Shown one piece after another: positions 37,064 to 45,444 of a stretch of 64,000 nt of DNA. Position 1 is the stretch's first letter; every line of letters begins with the position of its first letter. The notes beneath the pieces were generated by a model. It saw only the letters and a list, made by a program, of their open reading frames with translations. It was not told where the DNA came from and ran no database searches. Source of the stretch: Stagnihabitans tardus (GTDB lineage Bacteria > Pseudomonadota > Alphaproteobacteria > Rhodobacterales > Rhodobacteraceae); NCBI RefSeq assembly GCF_009925085.1, contig NZ_JAABNR010000003.1, forward strand, positions 1 through 64,000, in the 5' to 3' direction. A program made the translations under genes and the position numbers.

Positions 37064-37722
37064 AGCTCTCCAACGCTCAAATCGCCTGGCGCGCGGCGCA
37101 AGACATCGCGGATGGCGCCTATGTCAACCTCGGCATCGGTTTCCCCGAGATGGTGGCCAAGTTCCAGCCCCCGGGCCGCGAGGCGATCTTTCACACCGAA
37201 AACGGCATCCTGAACTTTGGCGAAAGCCCCGAGCCCGGCGAGGAAGACTGGGACCTGATCAACGCCGGCAAAAAGGCCGTGACGCTGAAGCCGGGGGCCT
37301 CGTTCTTCCACCACGCCGACAGCTTTGCCATGGTGCGCGGCGGGCATCTGGATGTGGCGATCCTCGGCGCCTATCAGGTCTCGGAAAGCGGAGACCTGGC
37401 CAATTGGTCGACCGGGCCCAAGGGGGTCCCGGCGGTGGGTGGCGCGATGGACCTTGTCCATGGGGCCAAGCGCGTGGCGGTGATCACCGAACATGTGACC
37501 AAGGACGGCAAGCCCAAGCTTCTGGACCGCTGCACGCTGCCCCTGACCGGGGTGGCCTGCGTGACGCGGGTCTATACCTCCCATGCCGTGATCGACATTG
37601 CGGGCCGCTTCATCCTGCGCGAGAAGCTGGCGGGGGTCTCGCTGGAAGAGCTGCAAAACATGACGGGCGCCAAGCTGCATCTGGACGGCCCCGTCCTTGA
37701 CTTGAACGTCCCGGAGGTCTGA
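37057..37722 (+). CDS. pcaJ: 3-oxoadipate CoA-transferase subunit B
   Basis: 221 residues. Beta subunit of the transferase, carrying the catalytic glutamate, here Glu48 in HTENGILNFGE, which forms the glutamyl-CoA intermediate. Further blocks are VNLGIGFPEMVA and GGHLDVAILGAYQVSE. It overlaps pcaI by seven bases and its stop codon is immediately followed by the pcaF ATG, indicating translational coupling through the operon. Confidence 0.95.
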   Translation: MLKLSNAQIAWRAAQDIADGAYVNLGIGFPEMVAKFQPPGREAIFHTENGILNFGESPEPGEEDWDLINAGKKAVTLKPGASFFHHADSFAMVRGGHLDVAILGAYQVSESGDLANWSTGPKGVPAVGGAMDLVHGAKRVAVITEHVTKDGKPKLLDRCTLPLTGVACVTRVYTSHAVIDIAGRFILREKLAGVSLEELQNMTGAKLHLDGPVLDLNVPEV

Positions 37723-38916
37723 ATGGACGCCTATATCTGCGATTACATCCGCACCCCGATTGGCCGCTTTGGCGGGAGCCTCTCTGCAGTCCGCGCTGAT
37801 GACCTTGGGGCGGTGCCGCTGCGGGCGCTGATGGCGCGCAATGCGGGCGTTGATTGGGAGGCGGTCAGCGACGTGATCTTCGGCTGCGCCAACCAGGCGG
37901 GGGAAGACAACCGCAACGTCGCCCGCATGTCCTCCTTGCTGGCGGGCCTGCCCGTGGGCGTCACGGGGACGACGGTCAACCGGCTTTGCGGCTCTGGCAT
38001 GGATGCCGTCCTGATCGCCGCGCGCCAGATCATGGCCGGAGAGGCCGACCTGATGATCGCGGGCGGGGTCGAATCGATGTCCCGCGCGCCTTTCGTCCTG
38101 CCCAAGGCCGACAGCGCCTTCTCCCGCAACGCGGAGATTTACGACACGACCATCGGCTGGCGCTTCGTCAACCCGCTGATGAAGGCGCAATATGGCGTCG
38201 ATTCCATGCCCGAGACCGGCGAGAACGTCGCCGAGGATTACCGGATCAGCCGCGAGGACCAGGACGCCTTCGCGCTGCGCAGCCAGGCCAAGGCCTCGGC
38301 CGCGCAAGCCAATGGTCGGCTGGGCGCCGAGATCACCCCGGTTGTGATCCCCCAGCGCAAGGGCGATGCTCTGGTGGTGGACCGCGACGAGCATCCCCGC
38401 GCGACGACGCTGGAGGCCCTGTCCAAGCTCGGCACCCCCTTCCGCAAGGGCGGCTCGGTGACGGCGGGGAATGCAAGCGGCGTCAACGACGGGGCGGCGG
38501 CGCTGATCCTCGCCTCCGAAGCCGGAGCCCGCAAGCACGGACTGACCCCCATCGCCCGGGTGCTGGGCGGGGCGACGGCGGGGGTTCCGCCGCGCATCAT
38601 GGGGATCGGGCCTGCGCCTGCCTCGGCCAAGCTCCTGGCGCGGTTGGGGTTGACGGTCGCCGACCTTGCCGTGATCGAGCTGAACGAGGCCTTCGCGTCT
38701 CAGGGTCTGGCGACCCTGCGTCAGCTGGGCATCGCGGATGACGATGAGAGGGTGAACCCCAACGGCGGCGCCATCGCCCTGGGCCACCCCCTGGGCATGT
38801 CCGGCGCGCGGATCACCGGGACGGCGGCCTTGCAGCTGAAGCCGGGGCAGAAGTCGCTGTCGACCATGTGCATCGGCGTGGGCCAGGGCATCGCCATCGC
38901 CCTGGAGCGGGTCTAG
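37723..38916 (+). CDS. pcaF: 3-oxoadipyl-CoA thiolase
   Basis: 397 residues. Cleaves 3-oxoadipyl-CoA to succinyl-CoA and acetyl-CoA, finishing the beta-ketoadipate pathway. Thiolase active site: nucleophilic Cys near residue 90 in NRLCGSGMDAV, His in GGAIALGHPLGMSG, and the second Cys in STMCIGVGQG; NEAFA is also present. Length is normal. Adjacent thiolases of similar sequence act on acetoacetyl-CoA, but the pcaIJ context fixes the role. The stop codon overlaps the end of convergent rsgA by four bases. Confidence 0.94.
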   Translation: MDAYICDYIRTPIGRFGGSLSAVRADDLGAVPLRALMARNAGVDWEAVSDVIFGCANQAGEDNRNVARMSSLLAGLPVGVTGTTVNRLCGSGMDAVLIAARQIMAGEADLMIAGGVESMSRAPFVLPKADSAFSRNAEIYDTTIGWRFVNPLMKAQYGVDSMPETGENVAEDYRISREDQDAFALRSQAKASAAQANGRLGAEITPVVIPQRKGDALVVDRDEHPRATTLEALSKLGTPFRKGGSVTAGNASGVNDGAAALILASEAGARKHGLTPIARVLGGATAGVPPRIMGIGPAPASAKLLARLGLTVADLAVIELNEAFASQGLATLRQLGIADDDERVNPNGGAIALGHPLGMSGARITGTAALQLKPGQKSLSTMCIGVGQGIAIALERV

Positions 38917-39890
38917 CGCCGCCGACCCTTGCCCGGCGCCTTGCGAGAGCGGGAGAGTTTGACCGCATTCTCCTCCGCCTCGGCCACCAGCTTTTGCCAG
39001 CGGGAAACGCGTTCGGGCAGGATCTCTCCGGCCCGAACCGCCGCCTGCACCGCGCAGCCGGGCTCGGAGGCGTGGCGGCAGTTGGTGAACTTGCACTCGG
39101 TGGCGAGCTCGGCCAGGTCCTCGAAGAGGATGTCGATGCCCTCGGCCGCATCGGTCAGCTGGATCTCGCGCATGCCGGGCGTGTCGATCAGCCAACCGCC
39201 GCCCCGCATGGCGACCAAATAGCGCCCGGTCGTCGTATGCCGCCCCTTGGCGTCATCGTCGCGGATGTCCTGCACCGCAGCCTGACCCCCGGTCAGGGCA
39301 TTGGCAATCGTCGTCTTGCCGACGCCCGATGACCCCAACAGCGCCACCGTCCGCCCCGGCCCGCACCAGGGCGCCAAAGCGCTGCCCACATCGCCCCGCT
39401 TGGCATCCAGCACGACGACCGCGATCTGCCGGGCCAGGGCGAGCGCCTGGCGCCGGAAGACCTCCGGGTCGTCGCATTGATCGGCCTTGGTCAGGACGAC
39501 GACCGGCGTCACCCCGGCCTGGGCGGCGAGCACCAGAAACCGCTCCATCCGCCCCGGGTTGAAATCGGCATTGCAGGAGGAGACGACGAACAGCACATCC
39601 AGGTTGGCCGCAATCAGTTGCCGCGCGAGCCCCGTCCCCGCCGCCTTGCGCTGCACCAGGGAGCGGCGGTCCAGCACTTGCAGCGCCACCATGCCCTCGG
39701 CCATGACCCAATCGCCCACCGCGATATCCCCGGTGGAAAGGCTGGAATGCGGGATCAGCTCGACCGCGCCCTCGGGCCCGAGGCCCATCAGCCGCGCCCG
39801 ATGCACCGAGGTCACCCGAAGGGGCCGCCCCGCGCCACCCTGCGCCGCAAAGTCTTCGCCCCATCCCAGGGCGTTCAAGTCAAATGTCAT
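38913..39890 (-). CDS. rsgA: RsgA, ribosome small-subunit GTPase
   Basis: 325 residues. A circularly permuted GTPase acting in late 30S maturation. N-terminal OB fold (about 40-90), then permuted G motifs: G4 VLTKADQ, G1 GSSGVGKTT, G3 DTPGMRE. The C-terminal zinc-binding knuckle is C-KFTNC-RH-ASEPGC. A basic tail (KLSRSRKAPGKGRRR) fits rRNA contact. The start matches the family. Divergent from the region carrying the SRP RNA. Confidence 0.95.
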   Translation of the reverse strand: MTFDLNALGWGEDFAAQGGAGRPLRVTSVHRARLMGLGPEGAVELIPHSSLSTGDIAVGDWVMAEGMVALQVLDRRSLVQRKAAGTGLARQLIAANLDVLFVVSSCNADFNPGRMERFLVLAAQAGVTPVVVLTKADQCDDPEVFRRQALALARQIAVVVLDAKRGDVGSALAPWCGPGRTVALLGSSGVGKTTIANALTGGQAAVQDIRDDDAKGRHTTTGRYLVAMRGGGWLIDTPGMREIQLTDAAEGIDILFEDLAELATECKFTNCRHASEPGCAVQAAVRAGEILPERVSRWQKLVAEAEENAVKLSRSRKAPGKGRRR

Positions 39891-40032
39891 GAAAGATATC
39901 CCGCATCAGGTATCACGCAGACCCCGGATCTTCGTGGGGCGATCTGCAAGCGACAGTCCGGCGGGCCAGGATCTCAGATCCGCCCCGCCAAGGGGAAAGC
40001 AAAGTCGGGCATGGCTCTCTCCGGCGGCTGAA

Positions 40033-40134
40033 GGGGTGAGAGGCTGACATCGACCCAAGTGGGGCTCGTTACGGCTGCTTCCTTCCGGACCTGACCGGGT
40101 TGGCGAGGCACTCGCCCGCGCCAACCTCTCGACT
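40033..40134 (-). ncRNA. ffs: SRP RNA (4.5S RNA, small bacterial type)
   Basis: The minus strand contains GGTCAGGTCCGGAAGGAAGC followed by AGCC, the universally conserved SRP RNA domain IV, including the asymmetric GGAA loop. Flanking arms pair: GAGAGGTT (5', complement of 40123-40130) with AGCCTCTC (3', complement of 40038-40045), and GCGAGTGCCTCGC lies in the distal part. Length about 100 nt fits alphaproteobacteria. It binds Ffh in co-translational membrane targeting. Ends are approximate. Confidence 0.92.
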
Positions 40135-40189
40135 CGTCATATAGTGCGGGCGCAAGTCCGGCGCAAGACAGCGCGGGGGGAGAGGGCGG

Positions 40190-40335
40190 AGCCTCCGGCG
40201 GGGATATCTGGGCAAGTATGAAAGGGGGGGCGCTTGGGGGAAGGGCGAAAGGGAGTATTTGGGCCAAATTGAAAGGAGGGGGGTGGGGGGGCAGATGGCG
40301 CAAGGGAGTATTTGGGCAAATGTGAAAGGGGAGGG
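40190..40335 (+). repeat. Three tandem intergenic repeat copies
   Basis: Copy 1 spans 40190-40228 (AGCCTCCGGCGGGGATATCT then GGGCAAGTATGAAAGG). Copy 2 spans 40250-40280 (AGGGAGTATTTGGGCCAAAT then TGAAAGGAGGGG). Copy 3 spans 40303-40335 (AGGGAGTATTTGGGCAAATG then TGAAAGGGGAGGGG). All point the same way. They fill the gap of about 320 bases between the SRP RNA and the HAD phosphatase gene. No gene is supported here. Confidence 0.8.
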
Positions 40336-40460
40336 GAGCGGCCCTTGTCTTCATCTGTTCAGGAATATCCCCAGCAGAGCTGCGACCGAGCCGGTTGGGC
40401 CGCCTGCGGCCCAGAGGCGAGAGAAAAGACTTGCGCGGCACGCGCTCCTTTTGGCTGCGG

Positions 40461-41102
40461 TTACAGGAGGCCCGCCATTCGGGCGCCAAGCACCAGGTCT
40501 TCAGCCACATGATGGGCCCAGCGGCCTTGCGAGGGGAGCATGTCGGGGACCTGCACGACCGTGCAGCCCGCACGATGGGCGGCCTCGGCACCGGTCTCGC
40601 TGTCCTCGAACACGAGGCAGCGGCGCGGGTCGACGCCCAGCATGCGGGCAGCCAGGAGATAGGGCTCCGGGTCGGGCTTTGGCCTCGTCACGTCATCCAC
40701 CGTCACCACGGTCGCAAAGGACGGCGCCAGCCCCGCAAGCCGGATCTTGTGATGCGCGCCCTCGCGCCCCGAAGAGGTCACGACGGCGCGGTGGATATGG
40801 CCGGGCGTCGCCTCCAGCAATTCGAAGACCCCGGGCTTCAGCGTCAGCCCCCCCGCCATTCCGGCCTGAAATCCCTCGGCCCAGAGCCGGTTCAGCGCGT
40901 CAAGGTCGATGCCCGGGCGGTGGCCCAGAATGATCCCCACCGAGGTCGGCTGGTCCACCCCGATCAGGCGATGCAGGAAGGTCTCTTCCACCGGATGGCC
41001 CACGGCGGCAAAGGCCGCCGCCCCCGAGGCCATGGCGATGGTTTCGGTGTCGATCAGCGTGCCGTCGAGGTCGAAGAGAAGGGCATCGTAAAGCGCGGAC
41101 AT
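40461..41102 (-). CDS. HAD-superfamily hydrolase, phosphoglycolate phosphatase/beta-PGM-like
   Basis: 213 residues, subclass I HAD with a helical cap. Motif I is LLFDLDGTLIDTE, motif II VVTSSG, motif III KPDPEPY with the conserved Lys, and motif IV VFEDSETG. Such enzymes dephosphorylate small sugar phosphates or phosphoglycolate; the substrate cannot be read from sequence. It precedes (on the same strand, downstream of) the nucleotidase gene by 34 bases, so they could be co-transcribed. Confidence 0.88.
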   Translation of the reverse strand: MSALYDALLFDLDGTLIDTETIAMASGAAAFAAVGHPVEETFLHRLIGVDQPTSVGIILGHRPGIDLDALNRLWAEGFQAGMAGGLTLKPGVFELLEATPGHIHRAVVTSSGREGAHHKIRLAGLAPSFATVVTVDDVTRPKPDPEPYLLAARMLGVDPRRCLVFEDSETGAEAAHRAGCTVVQVPDMLPSQGRWAHHVAEDLVLGARMAGLL

Positions 41103-41136
41103 GGCGGGCTCCGGGGTCAGACCCCCTGTTAGCGCA

Positions 41137-43011
41137 TCACAGGTGCAGGCGAAAGCGGCGGAATCCTTCTGGCGTCAGCTCCAGGGCCTCGGGGCGCATC
41201 GCGGAGAGCTCTGCGATGTGGCCGAGCGCCCCGGGCGCGCTGTCGAAGGTCACCGAGGCCCCGGGTTGCGGCCGAAAGCGCCAGGAGGGCGGCGCATCGG
41301 GCAAGAGCGCGCCCAGCCGCGAGATATGCCCGGCCAGAATGGCGCGGCTGGCCGTCGGTCCCTTGATCACCAGGTCCTGAGGGCGCCCGACCGGAAAGCC
41401 GCCGCTGCCCGAGGCGCGGTAGGTGTTGGTGGCCAGGATGAAGCGCTGGTCCGGGTCCAGCGCCTGCCCCTGCCACCGCAGGTCGCAGATTCGCCGCGAC
41501 CCTGGATTGACCATGACCCCGCGCGCATCGTGGCGCGGCGGCGCAGAGAGGTCGACCTCCCAGGTCAGGCCTTCGATCGTGTCGAAGTTGAAGGGGGCGA
41601 AGTCGGCATCCACCAGCTCGGCATCCCGGGCCCCCGGTCCGATGGTGTGGAACTGGCTGAAGGCGCGTTCCAGCCAGTCGGCCAGCCCCGCCCCGGTGAT
41701 CCGCAGGGCCGCAATCGCATTGGGATGGGGGTAAAGGTCGAAGACATGGCGCCGCGTCAGGCGCCCGGCCGCGACATGGACATAGTTCTGGGGCCCGCCC
41801 CGCCCGCCGCAGTGGAAGGGCGCCGCAGCCGAGACCACGGGCAGGTCCTGGTCCGGCGTGCCGCGCAAGAGCTGCGCGACATGCTCGGCCTGGGCCAGGG
41901 CAATCAGCCGCACGGCCGCCGAGGGCGCAACCATGGCAAAGAAGCTGTGGATCGGACGAAGCGTCCGCCCCACGGTCTCGCCCGCCCAGGCGCGCGTTGC
42001 CTGGTGTGCCGGGGCGGCAAGGGCCAGGATCTCGGGGTCCGACCGGGTCAGGGCGCGCAGCCGCCCGCCCGGCCCTCGCGCGGCAATCGCCCGCAGTCCC
42101 GCCGTGGCGGCCTTGACCCGCCAGCCCTTCTCCCCGCGCTCCAGGTCCAGGTCGATCACCCCCAGATGAGACCCGAAGAACCCCGGCATGACCACGGGCT
42201 TGCCATGGATCGTCCCGGCCAGCGGGTCGATCCCGGGCTGAGCTGGCCCGGGCTGCAGCGGAGAGCCCGCCTGCGGAAAGACCAGGTGCGTGTGACCGGC
42301 GACCAGGGCGTCGATCCCCGGCAACCGGGCCAGGGCTGCCGTCGCGTTCTCCATCATCGGCTCGGGCTCCGATCCCGCGATGCCGGAATGCGACAGGGCG
42401 ATCACCAGGTCCGCCCCCTCGTCCCGCAGCGCTGCGGCATGATGCCGGGCGGCCTCGAGGATGTCGCGCACCTCCATCTCTGCCCCCAGCGCCGCACTGT
42501 CCCATTGCACGACCTGCGGCGGCGCAAAGCCCAGGACGCCGATGCGCAGCTCATGGGCCCGGCCCGCCGCATCACGCAGCTCTCGTCGCAGGATCAGCCG
42601 GGGCGCAGCGATGCAGCGGTCCTCGGCCACCGTCGCCCCGCGCGACCGGAGCATGTTGCTCGAGACCACTGGAAAGCGGCAGTCCGCCAGCGCCTCGGTC
42701 AGCGCGGCAAGCCCATGCGAGAACTCGTGATTGCCCAGCGTGGCGGCGTCATAGCCCAGGTGGTTCATCGCCGCGATGACCGGATTTCGCCCGCCCGGAA
42801 CCTCGGCCATCGGGCTGCCGTTCAGGAAATCGCCATTGTCCAGGAGCAGGGCGCCGGGCACCTCGGCCCGGGCCTTGCGGATCAGGCTGGCAGTCCGCGC
42901 AAGGCCCGCCGAGGGGCTGGCACGGTTGGCATGATAGTCCCAGGGCATCACATGGGCATGAAGGTCGGTGGTGGCCAGAATCCGCAGCCTGACACAGGCA
43001 CCCGTCCTCAT
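41137..43011 (-). CDS. 5'-nucleotidase / 2',3'-cyclic-nucleotide phosphodiesterase (CpdB-like)
   Basis: 624 residues. Metallophosphoesterase domain first: ILATTDLHAHVMPWDY, LLDNGDFLNGSP, ATLGNHEFSHG, ALSHSGI and GHTHLVFP give the di-metal ligands. Next a 5_nucleotid_C domain (about 345-600: YVHVAAGRLTRRHVFDLYPH, TNTYRASGSGGFP). CpdB proteins are normally periplasmic, but I see no signal peptide from MRTGACVRLRIL nor in the 45-residue upstream extension, so a cytosolic form is possible. It degrades 2',3'-cyclic nucleotides and 3'-nucleotides. Confidence 0.88.
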   Translation of the reverse strand: MRTGACVRLRILATTDLHAHVMPWDYHANRASPSAGLARTASLIRKARAEVPGALLLDNGDFLNGSPMAEVPGGRNPVIAAMNHLGYDAATLGNHEFSHGLAALTEALADCRFPVVSSNMLRSRGATVAEDRCIAAPRLILRRELRDAAGRAHELRIGVLGFAPPQVVQWDSAALGAEMEVRDILEAARHHAAALRDEGADLVIALSHSGIAGSEPEPMMENATAALARLPGIDALVAGHTHLVFPQAGSPLQPGPAQPGIDPLAGTIHGKPVVMPGFFGSHLGVIDLDLERGEKGWRVKAATAGLRAIAARGPGGRLRALTRSDPEILALAAPAHQATRAWAGETVGRTLRPIHSFFAMVAPSAAVRLIALAQAEHVAQLLRGTPDQDLPVVSAAAPFHCGGRGGPQNYVHVAAGRLTRRHVFDLYPHPNAIAALRITGAGLADWLERAFSQFHTIGPGARDAELVDADFAPFNFDTIEGLTWEVDLSAPPRHDARGVMVNPGSRRICDLRWQGQALDPDQRFILATNTYRASGSGGFPVGRPQDLVIKGPTASRAILAGHISRLGALLPDAPPSWRFRPQPGASVTFDSAPGALGHIAELSAMRPEALELTPEGFRRFRLHL

Positions 43012-43283
43012 GTCGTGCAACCTTGGGTTGTGCTTCGGGCCAGTGTCTGCCCATGCGATCGGCTTGGATAGCCCATCTCTTGCCAGATTCCTTCGCGCTG
43101 TCCCCTGTCTGGCGGTTCGCTCCGCCGACAATTTCTTACAGTCCAACTCTTGGATCCCTGCAACCCAAAAGGATGCATCTTGTTAACCATTTCAACCTTA
43201 GGTGGCAAAACTGCCGCAATTTCCATGGTTTCCAGTTTCCCGCGCTTCGTGAAACTGGCATGACATGCAAAACGGAGGTGCAG

Positions 43284-44219
43284 ATGCGCTTGGGCGAGAC
43301 GGTGACTTTCGGCGGCTCCGGCCTGGACCGCGCGGCCAACCTGCGCGAGACGGCGGCGGCGCTTTGGCCCGGGGCTTGGGTGATCCTCTTGTGGAAGGGG
43401 CGCATCCTTCTGGATGGCGCGGGGCGGCTGGCGCGGCTGGCTTCGGACCATCCCTTGGCCGGGGCGGCGGGCTCTGCGATCTTCCTGGGCGAGCCCGAGA
43501 CCCCGGTCTTCGCGCAAGACATCTCCGCCTGGACGCCCGAGGCCGAGATCACCCCCACGGGCTTCACCGACACCCAGGTGCAGCGCCACCCGGACCTGCC
43601 TGCCGACTGGGGCTTCCACGAGCTCCGCGCCGTGATGGCCGCCCTGACTCCCCGCGAGGCAGAGCTTTCCGCCACCGCCCGCGCCCTGATCGAATGGCAC
43701 CGGACCCATGGCCATTGCGCCAGTTGCGGGGCGAAGTCGGTTCAGATCCTGGCAGGCTGGCAGCGCTCCTGCCCCGATTGCGGCGCCCAGCACTTCCCGC
43801 GCACCGACCCCGTCGTCATCATGCTGATCACCCGCGACAACCGGCTCCTCCTGGGCCGCAACGAGAACTGGCCCGAGGGGATGTATTCCCTGCTCGCGGG
43901 CTTCATCGAACCCGGCGAGACGGTCGAAGCCGCCGTCCGCCGCGAGGTCCATGAGGAATCCGGCATCCGCGTCGGCGAGGTCCGCTACCTGACCTCGCAG
44001 CCCTGGCCCTTCCCCGCCTCCCTGATGCTGGGCTGCCGGGGCGAGGCGCTGTCCGACGAGATCACCATCGACCCCGCCGAGCTGCAAGAGGCGATCTGGG
44101 TGACCCGCGAAGAGCTCCTCTCGGCCTTTGCTGGCACCCATCCCAAGATCAAGCCCTCCCGCAAGGGGGCGATTGCGCAGTTCATCATGCAGCATTGGCT
44201 GTCAGACACGCTTGATTGA
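43284..44219 (+). CDS. nudC: NudC-like NADH pyrophosphatase / RNA deNADding Nudix hydrolase
   Basis: 311 residues. Hydrolyses NADH to NMNH and AMP and can remove NAD caps from RNA. It has an N-terminal domain, then a zinc ribbon (CASCG and CPDCG), then the Nudix box GFIEPGETVEAAVRREVHEE. The SQPWPFPASLM block after the Nudix box is the NudC/NADH-specific signature. GGAGGT lies four bases ahead of ATG 43284, deciding the start; the frame stays open far upstream but overlaps the divergent nucleotidase promoter. Confidence 0.94.
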   Translation: MRLGETVTFGGSGLDRAANLRETAAALWPGAWVILLWKGRILLDGAGRLARLASDHPLAGAAGSAIFLGEPETPVFAQDISAWTPEAEITPTGFTDTQVQRHPDLPADWGFHELRAVMAALTPREAELSATARALIEWHRTHGHCASCGAKSVQILAGWQRSCPDCGAQHFPRTDPVVIMLITRDNRLLLGRNENWPEGMYSLLAGFIEPGETVEAAVRREVHEESGIRVGEVRYLTSQPWPFPASLMLGCRGEALSDEITIDPAELQEAIWVTREELLSAFAGTHPKIKPSRKGAIAQFIMQHWLSDTLD

Positions 44220-44260
44220 TCGACAGGCTCTCGCTACTTTGATATCAAAGGGAGAGCTTT

Positions 44261-45331
44261 ATGACACAGATTCTGATTGGCACGACGAAGGGCGTTTTCA
44301 TCCTGGAAGAGGGCCGGCTGACCGGTCCGCTTTGCGACGGCTGGCCGATCAACCATGTGATCGGCGATCCGGCAACCGGGCGGCTCTACGCGGCGGGGGG
44401 CGGAGAGTTCCACGGCGCGGGCATCTGGCGCAGCGAGGACCGGGGGGCAAGCTGGACGCTGTCCAAGCTCGCCTCGGGCAATGCCGATGAGTGGTTCGCG
44501 CCAGAGGCCCCGAAAGCGCCCTTCACCGGGCAGATCGTGACCTTCTGGTCGCTGGGGATCGTAGGCGGCAAGGTCCTGGCCGGGGCCAAGCCCGCCAACC
44601 TGTTTGAATCGACCGATGGCGAGACATGGACCCTGCAACCCGCACTGGCCAGCTTCCCGGGCCGCGAGGACTGGTGGCCCGGTGCCGCGGGCCTGGTGCT
44701 GCACACCATCGTCGGCGACCCTGCGGCGCCGGAGAAGCTCTGGGTCGGCATCTCGGCCGCCGGGGTCTTCGCCTCCGAGGACGGCGGCCAAAGCTGGGAG
44801 CGGCGCAACCGCGCCTCCAACGCCGCGGCCCATGACGGCCATGACCATGACCCGTCGGAAATCGGCTCCTGCGTGCACAACATGGTGCGGGCGCCGGGCA
44901 GCCCCGACCTGATGTACCAGCAAAACCACCACGGCGTCTTCCGCAGCCGGGACGGCGGGCGGTCCTGGGATGACATCAGCGCAGGCCTGCCCTCGACCTT
45001 CGGCTTCCCCATCGCGGTCCATCCGCAAGACCCGCTGCGGATCTGGACCCTGCCGCTCAACGGCGACAGCGCGGGCCGCTTCCCGCCCGGCGCCTCGGCG
45101 GCCGTCTGGCATTCCCGCGACGGCGGCGAGACCTGGGAGCGGCAAGGCAACGGCCTGCCGCAGGAAAACTGCTTCTTCACCGTGCTGCGCCAGGCCATGG
45201 CCACCGACCGCGCGGGCGGGGTCTATTTCGGCACCAACTCCGGCTCGATCTTCGCCACGAAGGACGGCGGGGCAAGCTGGCAAGAGCTGGCCCAACACCT
45301 GCCCACCATCACCTCGGTGGAGACGCTGTAG
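44261..45331 (+). CDS. BNR/sialidase-like beta-propeller protein
   Basis: 356 residues with repeated Asp-box motifs (S-x-D-x-G-x-x-W): SEDRGASW, STDGETW, SEDGGQSW, SRDGGRSW, SRDGGETW and TKDGGASW, six in all. This indicates a six- or seven-bladed propeller like the VPS10/sortilin or sialidase families. A His-rich loop (HDGHDHDPSE) lies mid-protein and may bind metal. There is no signal peptide, so it is probably cytosolic. No sialidase catalytic Arg triad is obvious. It starts 41 bases after nudC. Function unknown. Confidence 0.82.
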   Translation: MTQILIGTTKGVFILEEGRLTGPLCDGWPINHVIGDPATGRLYAAGGGEFHGAGIWRSEDRGASWTLSKLASGNADEWFAPEAPKAPFTGQIVTFWSLGIVGGKVLAGAKPANLFESTDGETWTLQPALASFPGREDWWPGAAGLVLHTIVGDPAAPEKLWVGISAAGVFASEDGGQSWERRNRASNAAAHDGHDHDPSEIGSCVHNMVRAPGSPDLMYQQNHHGVFRSRDGGRSWDDISAGLPSTFGFPIAVHPQDPLRIWTLPLNGDSAGRFPPGASAAVWHSRDGGETWERQGNGLPQENCFFTVLRQAMATDRAGGVYFGTNSGSIFATKDGGASWQELAQHLPTITSVETL

Positions 45332-45335
45332 CGAA

Positions 45336-45434
45336 GGGAAGTGCCCGGCGCGCGGGTGCGAGGGGAACCGTGGCGCCAGTGGCGCCGCGTAAGTCCCCGA
45401 AGCGGCGCGGGTGGGAGCGTGCCGGGCACTTCCC
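45336..45434. repeat. Long-range inverted repeat between convergent genes
   Basis: GGGAAGTGCCCGGC (45336-45349) and its exact reverse complement (45421-45434) flank 71 bases that include GGCGCCAGTGGCGCC, itself palindromic. The whole segment can fold into a large GC-rich branched hairpin. It fills the gap between the BNR protein and hemY stop codons and may act as a bidirectional terminator. No T-tract is present. Confidence 0.6.
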
Positions 45435-45444
45435 GGCCCGCCAC

